Shown here: positions 37,001 to 48,307 of the stretch, piece by piece
Layout of the letters: the number at the start of each line of letters is the position of its first letter
Position numbering within the stretch: the first letter of the stretch is position 1
Source: Neckera pumila
Lineage: Eukaryota; Streptophyta; Bryopsida; Hypnales; Neckeraceae
Length of the DNA stretch: 64,000 nt
Direction of reading: 5' to 3'
Assembly (NCBI GenBank): GCA_963969595.1
Contig: OZ018415.1
Coordinates: 8,122,001-8,186,000 of the forward strand
Notes under the pieces: model-generated
The model's input: the letters and a program-made list of their open reading frames with translations, nothing else
What the model was told of the DNA's origin: nothing
The model's database searches: none
Position numbers and translations under genes: made by a program

Positions 37001-40000
37001 ATAAGACATACCTGTGCTGGGATCACTCCACTCTTTAAGAAGGTCGTGACAATCTTCTCAACATTCCCTGCTTCTCCTCTGTTTAGGTATGAAGTACCAC
37101 TTGCACTAATCTCCTCTTGCCCCATCTGGGTGGACAGAGGAAAATAGAAGTACCATTAGGCTGTGATCCTCGGAATCATCGAAGAGCACCTTTGTGAGAG
37201 AATAAAACCGATGCAAACACAGCTTGACACACCAAACAGAGCCAACTAACCATTCAAGCAATTAATAGCACTTTCAAGAGGTAAAAGCGTATCCCGCATG
37301 TCTACCTGAACATAGAAAAACATGGGTCTGTTGGGTACAGGCCAGGGGAAGTCAATTTGAGTCAGCAACCTATCACTTGTAGTAACTCCATTCTGAAGAG
37401 TTCCTTCGTAGAAACTGTTAGATGGGAACTCAGACAAGCTCGGATGCATGCGATATTGAACCTGGAAAGAAGAATAAACAATCAATTTCAAGAATGGCAG
37501 CGTGCAAAAGAACAAAGGCGCATCGTGTTCCTATCTTGCACTCGCATATCATAGACTGCTACAATCGCCGGACATACATGTAAAGGAACAGTTCCCACTC
37601 TAAAAGTGTGCCTACTTGACTTAGACTAAAAGAAGCAAGTTCACAAACTATGAAATAACATAGATTCAGAACCATGTTATTAAGACCAAAATAATGACCA
37701 TATTATTTGGTGTAGTTGGCACTCACGACATAAGCCGGTTTAAGACAAGGGAAAAAGTCTGGCATCCATAGCATGAACAGATAACAAGATTACCTGAAGA
37801 CGAATAGGCTTCACTCCAAGCAGAACAAGGCGCTCAAATAGAGATTGAGCAAGCCCAGCACGAGCAGCTTTCTTGCACATGATAACAGGGCCTAGCTGAC
37901 AATGATCTCCAACCAAAACCAACTGCAAACGCATACATGACCACCTTAATACCTCCAACAATCCAAAAACAGATTTAATGCATTATGCTCATCCTATTCA
38001 GTCACAAAAGTCACCTCTGAATATAAAAACACCAAAATAAATCGCCTTCAAAACCAAACATCATAACAAAAAAACTAATGACACAAACCGTAAACCACAA
38101 CGATGTCAACTAGAAGAGGGTTGCAGGAAACACTCACTTGCTTAGCTCCAAGCACCAGAGGAATCAAACACTCTGGCTCAGTTGCCTGCGTAGATTCATC
38201 TACTAGAACCTGAATTGGAGACAGACAGTAAGTTCAAGTTCAGTGTCCAGTATTGCATAGAAACTGAGATGAAACATGCATTCATCCATGAAAGCATGAA
38301 AAGTGGTATTAATGTGACAATTATTGAACTGCCTAATTGTTCGTAAGAAAATTTGACATATGCACACCTGACGAAAGCGGAAATTTGCAAGCCGAGGATC
38401 ACCAGCTCCCACACAGGTGCAACAAATCACATCAGCACTTTGCGAGATCTCTCGTTCAGTTGCCCTCTTGAGAGACTTGTACTTCTTTTCATCAGCACTT
38501 GACAATTCACCTGCACAAAACAATGTACCCAGCAAAATAATAAACATCTGCCAAGCTCAACACGGTCACGAAAGCCCAAATCTCACAAGCAAGAACTAGA
38601 AATTCTCATAACCGTGCTGGTAAAGACACAACATTCGCACGGAGAAGTTGTAATTACCTAGTTCATCCTTCAGGAGCTGCAGTTTGTGCAGCTCACTTTT
38701 GTCCGTGGTGTCCAAATGACGAACCTATGAAATCAACACAAATATAACAAATTCAAATACCTGGAATGAGTAATCGAAACTTCCTTCTCAGACCTAAGGT
38801 CAAAAGATAACCACAAATCGCAAATATGCAAGGTATTGCTGATACTATTCACATTTACATTTACACTTGCAAGAACAAGTCAGACAGACAAGCCAGACGT
38901 AACACATCAGCCAAACACTCAAAGGAGGATATGATTAGCTAAAACAAAGAAAGCAACAAGACTTACTTGGTAATGAAGCGTTAAGTGCTCCACAGGAGAG
39001 CTAACTGCCTCTCTTGACTTCGCACACAATCTTACAACCTGGACAAAAGAACCAAAAAAGAATTTCCAGACTTACACTAGGGATGGTCTGCTAAATTATT
39101 TCCAATTACCGTAATATCCTCAAAGACAGACCATGCATAATACCATGTTGAATTTGCAGCTATACGTCAGATAATCTTTAACCTTATATTGCATATGCTT
39201 CATATCAGAAGTAAACCAATTAAATCAGTGCCTTCTACTGTTGAATAAGTCTCAAATTTCTCTATACTAAGTCCTAACAACAATTTAGCTTCAAAATGTA
39301 GCATCAATTACCTTGAGACCTGTTGCACTGATCTTCTCCGCAAGTTGATCTACAGCAACATTACTGGGAGCGCAGACGAGTACCTACAATAAAATAAAGC
39401 ACTCAATCGGTATTTCTAGCCACGTCAAGAATACACAAATAAGTGTAACCATACTAATCACTAGAATCAGCTGTATCCTTATTCATCAAAGAAAGCATAT
39501 CGCACTTCCACGCTCCCCAGAAAAAGCCACAAGTAGACATTCGTTGAAGACTTAGTAGCCAAACACAAACGATAAGAAAATCACCTGCCCCTGGCCCTGT
39601 TTCGCTAAGTGATAAACAATAGCTGCTGACGTCACTGTTTTTCCAGTGCCCGGTGGGCCCTGAATCAAGCTTACAGGCTTTTGCAGCACACTCTTCACAG
39701 CATAGACCTGCCAACAATACCGTGCCCCTAAGTCAGTTTCAAAACTTGCGTGTCAAAATGCTTTAATTCTGGAATTCAAACTGTACAAAATCTCATTTTT
39801 TATTTTACAGAATACAGTAGAAATAGAATCCAGTAAATTATGATTCATAACCTGTCTAGACTGTCCTACAAAAGTAAGTTGACTCAAGCATACCTGTGAA
39901 GCATTGAGTTCCGGAAGTCCAGGAGCTCCAAATCGCCGTGGCAGTGTATTCCGAACTGTTTGCATTTCTACTTCATGACCAAGAAGACGATGATAGATAT

Positions 40001-43000
40001 ATCTGCAAGAACAGAGCGTATATTTTTATCTTAGAGAAAGTACTTCATGAACTGTGCAACAATAATACTCTTGGAAGAGAAGTGTATTCGTTCTGGGAAA
40101 ATTTATAGAATGCATAAGTTTCACATAAGAAACTAAAACACCTCAATAAAAGTATTGAGAGCATTACCCACTGACACTCGTTTCATCGACAGCAAATGTC
40201 TTCATCGCAACTTGCATCCTATCAAAACTTGTGCTTTTCCAAACGAAGTCCACACTGAAATTGTGATTCACATCAATAGGTACACCCTGCAAAGCCCGAG
40301 TGTCAAAGAAGTGACAAAGTCCTAAACTTACCCATAAGAAAAACATAAAAAGCATCCAAATATAAAAACCACCGGAAGCTGGATTAGACCTCTGCTTTTA
40401 GACAAGGAATGCAGTGCACATATATACACATGGTAAAAACATTTCAAAACCAAGGTAACTCAATGACACCCACCTGGCTGGCGCGCAACTCAAGAGCCAC
40501 CTCCTCTTGAGCGGTGAGTTTAATCTGCTCAAAACGAACAACCATAAGCAAGACTAACGAATGACATCAATAATCGTAAGAGAATTTCAGCAATCTTCAG
40601 CTACAATCTGCCCCAAAACGTCCCAACTTCGCAATTTGGTTTCCAAAGATTCCGAAGCATGACATACCACATGGCCCACAGACTGCCATCCCGAATGTGC
40701 TCCATCTCCCTGATAACGCAGACGCAGCTCATCACCCGGAACTAACCGAAGTTCATTATCCTCCTGAACAAATCAAAACCGTCAATGTCATTGAGACTTG
40801 ACAATAAGAGCATGTGAGGAACAAAGAACATCATGGTAGAAAGAAAATATTAAGCAAGTCGAGGTCTTGTGTGAAGTAGACACGAACCTTTGGGAAGACA
40901 AAGTAAGCCACCCTCTTCTTGTTGAGACCCACATCCCACCGAACAGTTATACTATCCTTACTTTGAGATTCTTTCATCATCTGCATACTCACACGGATAG
41001 AATTTTATGAGAAAACAAATACATGAACAAGCTAGTACATTCAAAACCCTGTACCAAGAATTGACTATAGGATACAATTAGTCACTTTCAAGGTCAATAC
41101 AATTCAAAGAAGTAGATATGTAGCTGCTAACGTCAAGAAACACACAATTCAACTCACTCTACCAATGCAGCTGATTCTCCAGTTAAGAAACCCGATAGTC
41201 ATTAAATCCCAGGAAAAAGAGAACAAATGTTTAATATTACATAACTCATTGCCATTACCTTATCATAATCAGCCTCCAACTTGACCAAAGGGCCAAAAAC
41301 GTTTTGATACTGCCAAAATAGATTCGTGTCAAAACATGACCCTGACATTGCGCATAAACTCTCAAAAACCAAAAAACTGAACTTTAACTTTGACTACAGG
41401 AGAAGGACATTGCCAAATACTTTCTAGTCACCCAGGAACAGATGCAAATCACTGAGAAATCATTATTATGGAATTTCAATATATACATCAATAGTTGAAT
41501 GGAAACATAATGAGCACTATCAAACAAGTCACAGATAGCACCAATCACTAACCTGATAAGCATCTTCATACTTGAGTGCTACTGGCTGTGGTTCATCGTC
41601 CACACCAGGCTTCTCGAGGTCCTCTAAAGTGGCTTCCGGGCTTGTCTTCCAAAGCTCCTCCACCTTGTTTATTTGCTGAGCACTTATTTGACGTGCTCTC
41701 AGCTGTTCTTGTTCAGATGGAACCTGAGACTCGAAAATATAAAGTGAGCAAGTAAGCACCGAGCGTTTCAGCTCAAGAACAGCATTTCCACCAAGAGCCA
41801 AACACCAAACGTAATCGCAAGGCCAGAATGAGAAGCAAACAGTGTTCAGTTATCAGAGCACTGGAAACCAGATTCAAGAGGTAGCGAACTCCCAGAAAAG
41901 CTCATCAGTCACAGATTTGCAAAATCGTACCTTAACCAACCAATCTAGGAAGCAACGGTCATCAATCAGAGGTAACCATTGGCTGAGATCCCAATTCATA
42001 TCCTTCAAACCATTTACGCTCAAACAAGGCTCCCGGCAAAGAAGCACGACAACGCTTTCCGACTTGGCAGGAATGAACCCCAACAAGAAAACATTCCGGC
42101 ACCCACAATTGTAACATTCCAAGATCGTTTCTCCCAACGGACTGTCTTTGTGTAGACAGACTTCTTTGTGTTTGGCCCGAACCTGAAAATTTGAAAACCT
42201 GAAATTAGGTCACATTTTTAAAAATATCTAAAGCTATAGCCTCTGTGATGAATTGAAGATCGTTCCTTATTGTATTCTCCAACCCCGTGAAGCACTCTAA
42301 TTTTCTCTGTATACATTACACATTTTTGCCCTGTTGACAACGAAATAAAAACCTTCTAAACCTATCTGCAGCAAAAATGCAGAATGGTGCCCCCATGGCC
42401 ATAAGTCGCAAAATCAAAATTCCAAATCAATGTTACAAATTCCTGTCCCCCAAAAAACCTGGCAGACCTCATTCTGAACTGTGCCATCCCGAAGGCCCAC
42501 GAATAAAAAGCACTAAACCAAACCCTAATTCAAGGTACAATCAAAATCCACGACAATTGACCGAGAAAATCACCAGATGATTGACAATATGCGACCCGGA
42601 GGTATTGCCCCGGGAGTTACAGAACCATTTCCGGCACGTCGGCACGTTACAGCGCATGATACAGGCGGGATTATGAATGCCACAATACTTGCACGCGTGC
42701 TCCGGCAGGTGCCGCTTCGAATACTCCAGACTGTCCTCATCCCCTGCATCTTCGAAATTCAGGTCGCCAATCCCGGCCGTCAAAGCACCAATCTTTCCGT
42801 CCACACCCGCCTCCACCAAACCACTCAAACCCCCGCCACTCCCACTAGCCAACTCCCGCCCATCGCCCACACTAATTGGACTCCCCAAATCCCCCGCGCC
42901 TCCCGCAGGCTCCGTCCATACGGCCGCTGCTGCGCGCGGCGGACCACCCTGACTACTCAACAATTCAGGCGTGAACCCCGGGTACTCATAATCGTCCCCC

Positions 43001-43149
43001 TGCGTGTTCAATTCCAGAAACGTGTACGCATCTTGCTGCTGTTGTTGCTGTTGCTGCTGCAAGTGCAGAAGCTGCTGTTGCTGCTGTTGCTGGTGATGCT
43101 GCTGCAAGGCCGCCTCGAAGAGCGAGGAAGCCTGCTGCGGGGCGGCCAT
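34076..43149 (-). CDS. UPF1: UPF1/RENT1 RNA helicase of nonsense-mediated decay (about 1,283 aa, 25 exons)
   Basis: UPF1 is the ATP-dependent SF1 RNA helicase that marks mRNAs for decay. Exons in transcript order are 43149-42574, 42182-41931, 41723-41553, 41309-41259, 40980-40888, 40763-40668, 40524-40474, 40286-40168, 40002-39894, 39707-39585, 39383-39312, 39038-38967, 38724-38658, 38510-38368, 38209-38138, 37922-37794, 37461-37306, 37125-37012, 36788-36690, 36585-36508, 36348-36214, 35945-35717, 35327-34699, 34526-34410 and 34174-34076. All are in frame. The N-terminus is glutamine-rich. The Cys/His domain ([15 protein letters not shown] onward) begins near residue 150 and binds UPF2. Walker A GPPGTGKT is near 523 and motif II DESTQ near 670. 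[13 protein letters not shown] and the later SF1 motifs follow. The C-terminal tail is rich in SQ/TQ pairs (FATQ, STQ, FTQ), the phosphorylation sites used by SMG5/6/7 in this family. ATG43149 is chosen because MAAPQQ starts the Q-rich region; the frame is open 24 codons further upstream. Confidence 0.97.
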
Positions 43150-44025
43150 GGGGAGAGAAACGCGAACTAGGGTTTGGCGCTCATGAGAAAGAGCTCCTCT
43201 GCTGGAAACAGGGGATTGCAAATGAAGACGACGGTTGCTGCCCCTGCCCTTCCTCTTCTCCGTTGTAGACGACGCGGACGGCGACCGTGGGGTGGCGACG
43301 ATCCATGGACGGCGATCGAAAGGCGGTGAGGACGAAATCAGACTGAACTAACTCCTGCCTTCAGTTCAATTCTTTTTCCACGGAACGGACAAATTATCAT
43401 ATTTTTGGATGAATAAGTGCATTCTTCATTTCTACAACTTCTCTGCAAGTCATTTGTCAACTTGTTCTTGGTTGCACATGCATTTTTAGGTTAATTCCTG
43501 TAGGTCAAATTCTATCACCGAGATAGTGACCCAACAAAAAATTCAATTACCAAAGTCAATTATCACATAAATAGGTATATTTTTCATTTATATTGTACCT
43601 TGACAGTCATTTGTCAAGTCCTTTTAGTTCTCAAAGTTAGTATTAGGAGTATTTTAGTTTTACATTGATCTTTGAATGTGTACCTTAAAAGTCATTCATC
43701 AAACCCTTCTAGAACCTATTTTTAGTAGTCTTGTCCCCACATTTGGGGAGGGATATGGACATTTACACACAAGAGTTGCTTGTCTCAACCTGGATTATAT
43801 TTGACTAGTCTTCCAAAGAAATTTCAAATTCCAATTTGTTCACACAAGCCTCAAAAACTTTGGAGGTAGTCTTTATTATTTTAAATTAGCTACTCAATAT
43901 AGATACAATATTGTCACATTTATTTTACAATTAAAATATGAAAATTATTCATGCATTAAAATTAGATGACAAGCTTGGAAAAATATATAAATGACCTATC
44001 AAATTCTCATCAAATTTTGTGACTA
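43150..44025. other. UPF1 upstream region and AT-rich intergenic DNA
   Basis: The first 200 bp or so are GC-rich and probably hold the UPF1 promoter and 5' UTR. Beyond about 43,380 the sequence is AT-rich with no gene that I can see. Confidence 0.5.
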
Positions 44026-44430
44026 GTCAAGATAGGAAGCCATGAGGAGTATGATAGAAACAAGTTTATAAATAGGGCATCAAACTTTGCGGCAAGTCAA
44101 GATAAAAGACTGTAGAGTGAATATAGTAGGGATGAGCTTACATGGAGCATCAAACTTTGCAACAGGTCAAGATTAGAAACTATAGGGAATAAAATAGGGA
44201 CATGGCTGCCAAGCTTATATAGAGCATCAAACTTGTGAAGGTCAAAGATAAGAAACTGTAGGGAGTAAGATAGGGATAAGCTTACATAGAGCATTAAACT
44301 TGTGACATGTCAAAGATAAGAAACTAAAGGAAATACAATAAGGACAGGCTTACATAGGGCATCAAATTCTCTAATATGTCAAGATAGGAAGCTACAGGGA
44401 ATATGACAAGGATACGCTTACATGGGTTTG
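44026..44430. repeat. About six tandem copies of a roughly 70-bp unit
   Basis: Each unit begins GTCAAGATA(A/G)GAAGC or a close variant, continues through an AGGGA-rich stretch, and ends with GCTTACAT-G-GCATCAAACTT. Copies differ by several substitutions and small indels, so the array is old. No coding pattern is preserved. Confidence 0.8.
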
Positions 44431-45866
44431 TATGTACTTTGGAAGTCATTCATCAAAATCTTTTAGTTCTTTAAGTCCATATTAGGTGATTTGGTAAAGG
44501 ATCTAATAAAGGATCATAAAACCTATGACTATATAGTCAAATTTCAAAAACATTTATTCCATATGTCTCAATTGTCATGGTATATGAATGAAACCATTTT
44601 AACACTTACTTTCAAAGATAAAAATCAAATGCCTTTTTACAAATTGTAATCATTCAAGATTCTTTTGTGAAAATTTGGAATTAATTTAAATTTTTCAAGA
44701 AAAAATCATATCAATATAAAATGTGCTTAATAAATCTGAAATTTTCACAATGGATGTCTATTATAATATAGAAAATCATCATGTAAACCAAAATTCCGTG
44801 TCATTCTATATTCACATATGTGATTATAGACTCTCAACTCCAACTTGTAATAAAATATTCATTTTTCAAGAATTTAAAAAAACTTTCAAGTTTAGTGGAA
44901 AAAAATTAGAGGGTTTCATTTTTTGATTTTGCGCAAAAACAAACCTAATATGGATTTTGTAAATGTACAAACAATGAGTTCATTTAAAAAACGGACTTCA
45001 TACAAACATATAGACTAAATGGATGCCAAGTAGTGAGAATTTGATTGAAATAAAGAAAATACAAAGAGTAACTTTTGTGAATACTAGATTTCTATAATTG
45101 TTACAATCTTGTTATGCATTGAAGAGTCTTGATGTTTGTACAAAAGTTGGTGGTTCGAAAGTATCATTTTTGTGAATTTTGAAGATAACTTCATGATGAC
45201 AAAATCCAACATATAATTGCAACATTCCTTTACTAATCTCCTCCAAGATTTGATTGATATACAAGTGATCTTATTTGTATCTTGTTAATATTGATTTCAT
45301 AAATTAAATGGTTTGAGGTTTGATGGGAGAGTTTATCTTCATAAAGTAATTGATACCCTATGGTTTATACATTCCAAGAAATATCATCAAATCAACATTT
45401 GTACATTCAATTTACTCAAATTTTGGAACTTGGTGCAAAATCAAGGTATTAATCGATCTAGTACGTAGTTAGATATAGCAATTCAATTTTTTTGGTTTCC
45501 AAAAAAATTCTAAATTTTTTAGGTGATTCAAAACAAGGCTCAAGACTTAACTAAAGGGATTAAATGTTAGTTTTCTCCAAATCAAAATCATCCACTTCAA
45601 CAAAATTTTCTATTCTTTACCACAACTATGAATCCCTAAAGGATCAAGGGGATTGAGCATAGCTCTTGTTTTCTTGACTACTTATTGTAATAAGTATAAT
45701 TCTTCATTCCTATGGAATAATTTTAATGATCATCACTTTTTAAATGAAAGAAGACTTATGTAGCTTTTCTATGAGAAAAAGATAATAAAATCACACAATT
45801 TTTGAGAAAACGGCAAGGACTGTTGACAAAATTAATGAAAGATGTTTGCTTAGGTAGTACTTTGTA
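44431..45866. other. AT-rich intergenic DNA
   Basis: Low-complexity AT-rich sequence. I see no gene, RNA gene or identifiable transposon. Confidence 0.5.
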
Positions 45867-46107
45867 CACATTAGAAAAAAAATGGGGCTTCAAGAGGGCC
45901 ATTTGACTCTACCAACATTGCATATACAACAAAAATATTATTCTTTTATTTCTTGTATTTGAATTGCCAGTTCAGAGTGAAAAGGCCTTCTTGATGTCCC
46001 ATTTTTTTTTCTAATACAACAAAAACATTTTTTTTTTAATTTCTTGTATTTGCATTGCTAATCTAGAGTCAAACGGCCCTCTTGATGCCCCATAATTTTT
46101 CCTAGTG
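45867..46107. mobile_element. MITE with a duplicated right arm
   Basis: The left end (CACATTAGAAAAA, then ATGGGGC, TCAAGAGGGCC and TTTGACTCT) is matched in inverted orientation at the right end (complement CACTAGGAAAAATTATGGGGC). The right arm is present twice in tandem, at about 45927-46015 and 46016-46107. Both copies carry ACAACAAAAA, TTTCTTGTATTTG and a CTTGATG-CCC-AT block. The CACTAG-like end hints at a CACTA relationship, but no target duplication is clear. Confidence 0.65.
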
Positions 46108-47326
46108 TATGCTAAAAAGTGGGAATGTTGAAATTAGAATACTCAACAAAAGTGTTCCAAAAACTTTGATTTTTTTTCCAAAGGTACATATTATCACAAT
46201 TTTCATGTGTAATTTTTTTCGGATCATTTGAGGTGTGGAAAAAAAGACATGAGGATCTAAAATAACAACCCCAAAAGCCTTCTCTATTGCCTTCTCCATT
46301 CTCCAAAAATTCACCAAGCCTTCTCCATTCACCAAAAATCACACAATCAATCATTTCTCAATCAGATTCCATTTCTCGATTGTTACTCACGGAATATTAG
46401 TGAGGTTCACATTTCGAATTTTTTGCAAATGTAGAAGCCACCTGGTGGCATTGTGGTCCTTTAGTGGTCAAAGGTGACAAATTTACACGCACACATCATG
46501 AGCAAAAAAGGTCAACAAAACGAGTAACAGACTAAGAAACACGTACAATCAAAAATCATACTGTAGCACCAGAACGAATGCAGCATTCTCCAAGGAATGA
46601 ATTCACAACATTCCTGTAGAACGAAGAAGACCCCTCGGAAAGCACATGCTTGATAAAAAATGAACTACAAGTAAGACTGAACTACACATCATACTGTTGA
46701 CAAACACAATTCTGGGTATGTGTTCCTGATTTCCACACAAAATGTACAGACTGTTCAACAACCTGTGGCCAAAATTCACAACAAAATTTGCAACAAAACA
46801 CAGGATAGAATGAAAGAATCCAAAGACATGGAGATGGTACATTTGTAAGAATTACTCAGTAACTTCAAGAATACACACGGAAGAGCTCTGGCCTAGAAAG
46901 ATGCCTGCCTAATGAGTTTTTTCCTTCCTTGCAGCCAAAAAAATTGGTCTAAAATCTCGGTTCCTCCCAAGGACCCCCAGCAGCGCTGCCATCATCCCTG
47001 TTTTCTGTTTCCCGTTTCGTTCCTGAAGCACACAACAGGTCGAGTATCTTCGCAACAGCATACCCAGTTTCGCAGAAGCGTCCAGTCGTTGCAGGAGGTG
47101 ACCAGGTCAGTTGTTCCGTCTCTCCCCTCCTTGTGAAGCTCTTTGCTTTTTCCAGCCCCCAAGGAATCCATCCACAGAGCGCGCTCCTCACGCAGAGAGC
47201 GAGCTCAATGTGGGCACCCTCACACAAGTAATTACACAATCGTCATCGTCAACTTTACAAATAGAGAGAGAGAGAGAGAGCGAGAGAAAGCCATCACAGC
47301 AAGCCCCGGGGTAGGGGGAAGAGACA
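46108..47326. other. Intergenic and probable 3' UTR of the FHA gene
   Basis: AT-rich up to about 46,900, then higher GC close to the FHA stop. This last part, which includes a (GA)n run at about 47,263-47,281, is likely the 3' UTR on the minus strand. No gene is recognised. Confidence 0.5.
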
Positions 47327-48307
47327 CTACTGCTCTTCCGGGTATAGCGAGACGTATTCAACCCTAATTCCTCCTTTGAGCTTGGTGTTGATGACGAAGT
47401 TTCGGTCGTAGCGTTTGAGCAGCTGCACCAGCCCCGACCACGCGCGTCCATTGCCCTTCCCGTCGATTTCGTTTCCGTCTTCGTCCACGCCCATGATGTG
47501 CATGAACTGCGGCGACATGCTGCGGCTCTGGAAGTGGTCCAGGATGTCCGCGTGCAATTTCGACACGGCCATCCACTCGCCCGGGTGGTACTGGCTTTGC
47601 AGCTTCTCTAAGATGATCCGCACAACCTCCCGCTCTTCGTATTCCTCTTGATGCACGTCGCCTTCTTCCTCGTCGTATCTGTAGCCCTCGCGTTGAACTC
47701 GAGTTGTGCTTCCCTGGGGAGGTGAAGGCTCAATCTCTTGTTGCGCCATCCACGCCTGTTTGCGGGACGGAGTCGGGCCGTTCTTCGCTTGCCCTCGCCC
47801 TTTCTTCGCCGGAGGCTGTTGGGGCTGTTGCTGCTGCTGTTGTTGCTGTTGCTGTTGTTGCGACGTTCCCGTCCCCGAGCCGAGTACTAAGGAAGTGCGA
47901 GCAGCGGCCACGGCCCGCTTTCTAGGGTTGGGCGGGCTGACCGCAGGCGCGACGGAGCGCGCAATCTGCTTGGCCGGGAGGAGGAAGTAGAACCGCTTCT
48001 CCCCGATCTGCAAAAGGTCCTGCGAGTCGAGCTTCACGGGCGCCACTCCAGGGCCGGGCATGTGGAGCACGCCTTCCACGTAACAGCCGTTCTTCCCCAA
48101 AACCTCGAGCACGAAGCGCCGGCGCTCGAAGTCGTACAAGATCCGCGCGTGCTGCCGGGAGATGTTCATCCCCCCGCCCAACCCCGCCAAGTCCACATCC
48201 ACCGTCGACTTCTTACTGTTGCGCCCCAACACGATCGAATACGTTTGCATGTAATACTCGAAATCCTCCCCTTGCAACTTGGCAAACCCGGCCTCCATCT
48301 CCCCCAT
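47327..48307 (-). CDS. FHA2: FHA-domain nuclear protein, FHA2-like (326 aa, intronless)
   Basis: FHA domains bind phosphothreonine. This family is related to Arabidopsis FHA2, a nuclear protein linked to transcription and ribosome biogenesis. The first 100 residues are almost the family consensus: FAKLQGEDFEYYMQTYSIVL, then the FHA core residues GRNSKK, SRQHARI and LGKNGCYVEG, and the KLDSQDLLQIG block. A proline/basic linker follows with a run of 12 glutamines and an RKR cluster that could be a nuclear signal. The C-terminal region (from about EEREVVRIILEKLQSQYHPG to VSLYPEE) is the conserved second domain of these proteins. I start at MGEMEAGFAKLQGE, where family similarity begins; the frame stays open 14 codons upstream to 48349. 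The intact single exon has no sign of retrotransposed origin, such as a poly(A) tail. Confidence 0.93.
   Translation of the reverse strand: MGEMEAGFAKLQGEDFEYYMQTYSIVLGRNSKKSTVDVDLAGLGGGMNISRQHARILYDFERRRFVLEVLGKNGCYVEGVLHMPGPGVAPVKLDSQDLLQIGEKRFYFLLPAKQIARSVAPAVSPPNPRKRAVAAARTSLVLGSGTGTSQQQQQQQQQQQQPQQPPAKKGRGQAKNGPTPSRKQAWMAQQEIEPSPPQGSTTRVQREGYRYDEEEGDVHQEEYEEREVVRIILEKLQSQYHPGEWMAVSKLHADILDHFQSRSMSPQFMHIMGVDEDGNEIDGKGNGRAWSGLVQLLKRYDRNFVINTKLKGGIRVEYVSLYPEEQ

Noticed and set aside
42577..43170. 197-codon plus-strand frame
   Set aside because: It is the antisense shadow of the UPF1 first exon, which has strong family similarity.
44026..44430. CRISPR-like array
   Set aside because: The units are diverged over their whole length with no constant repeat and unique spacer pattern, and the genome is eukaryotic.
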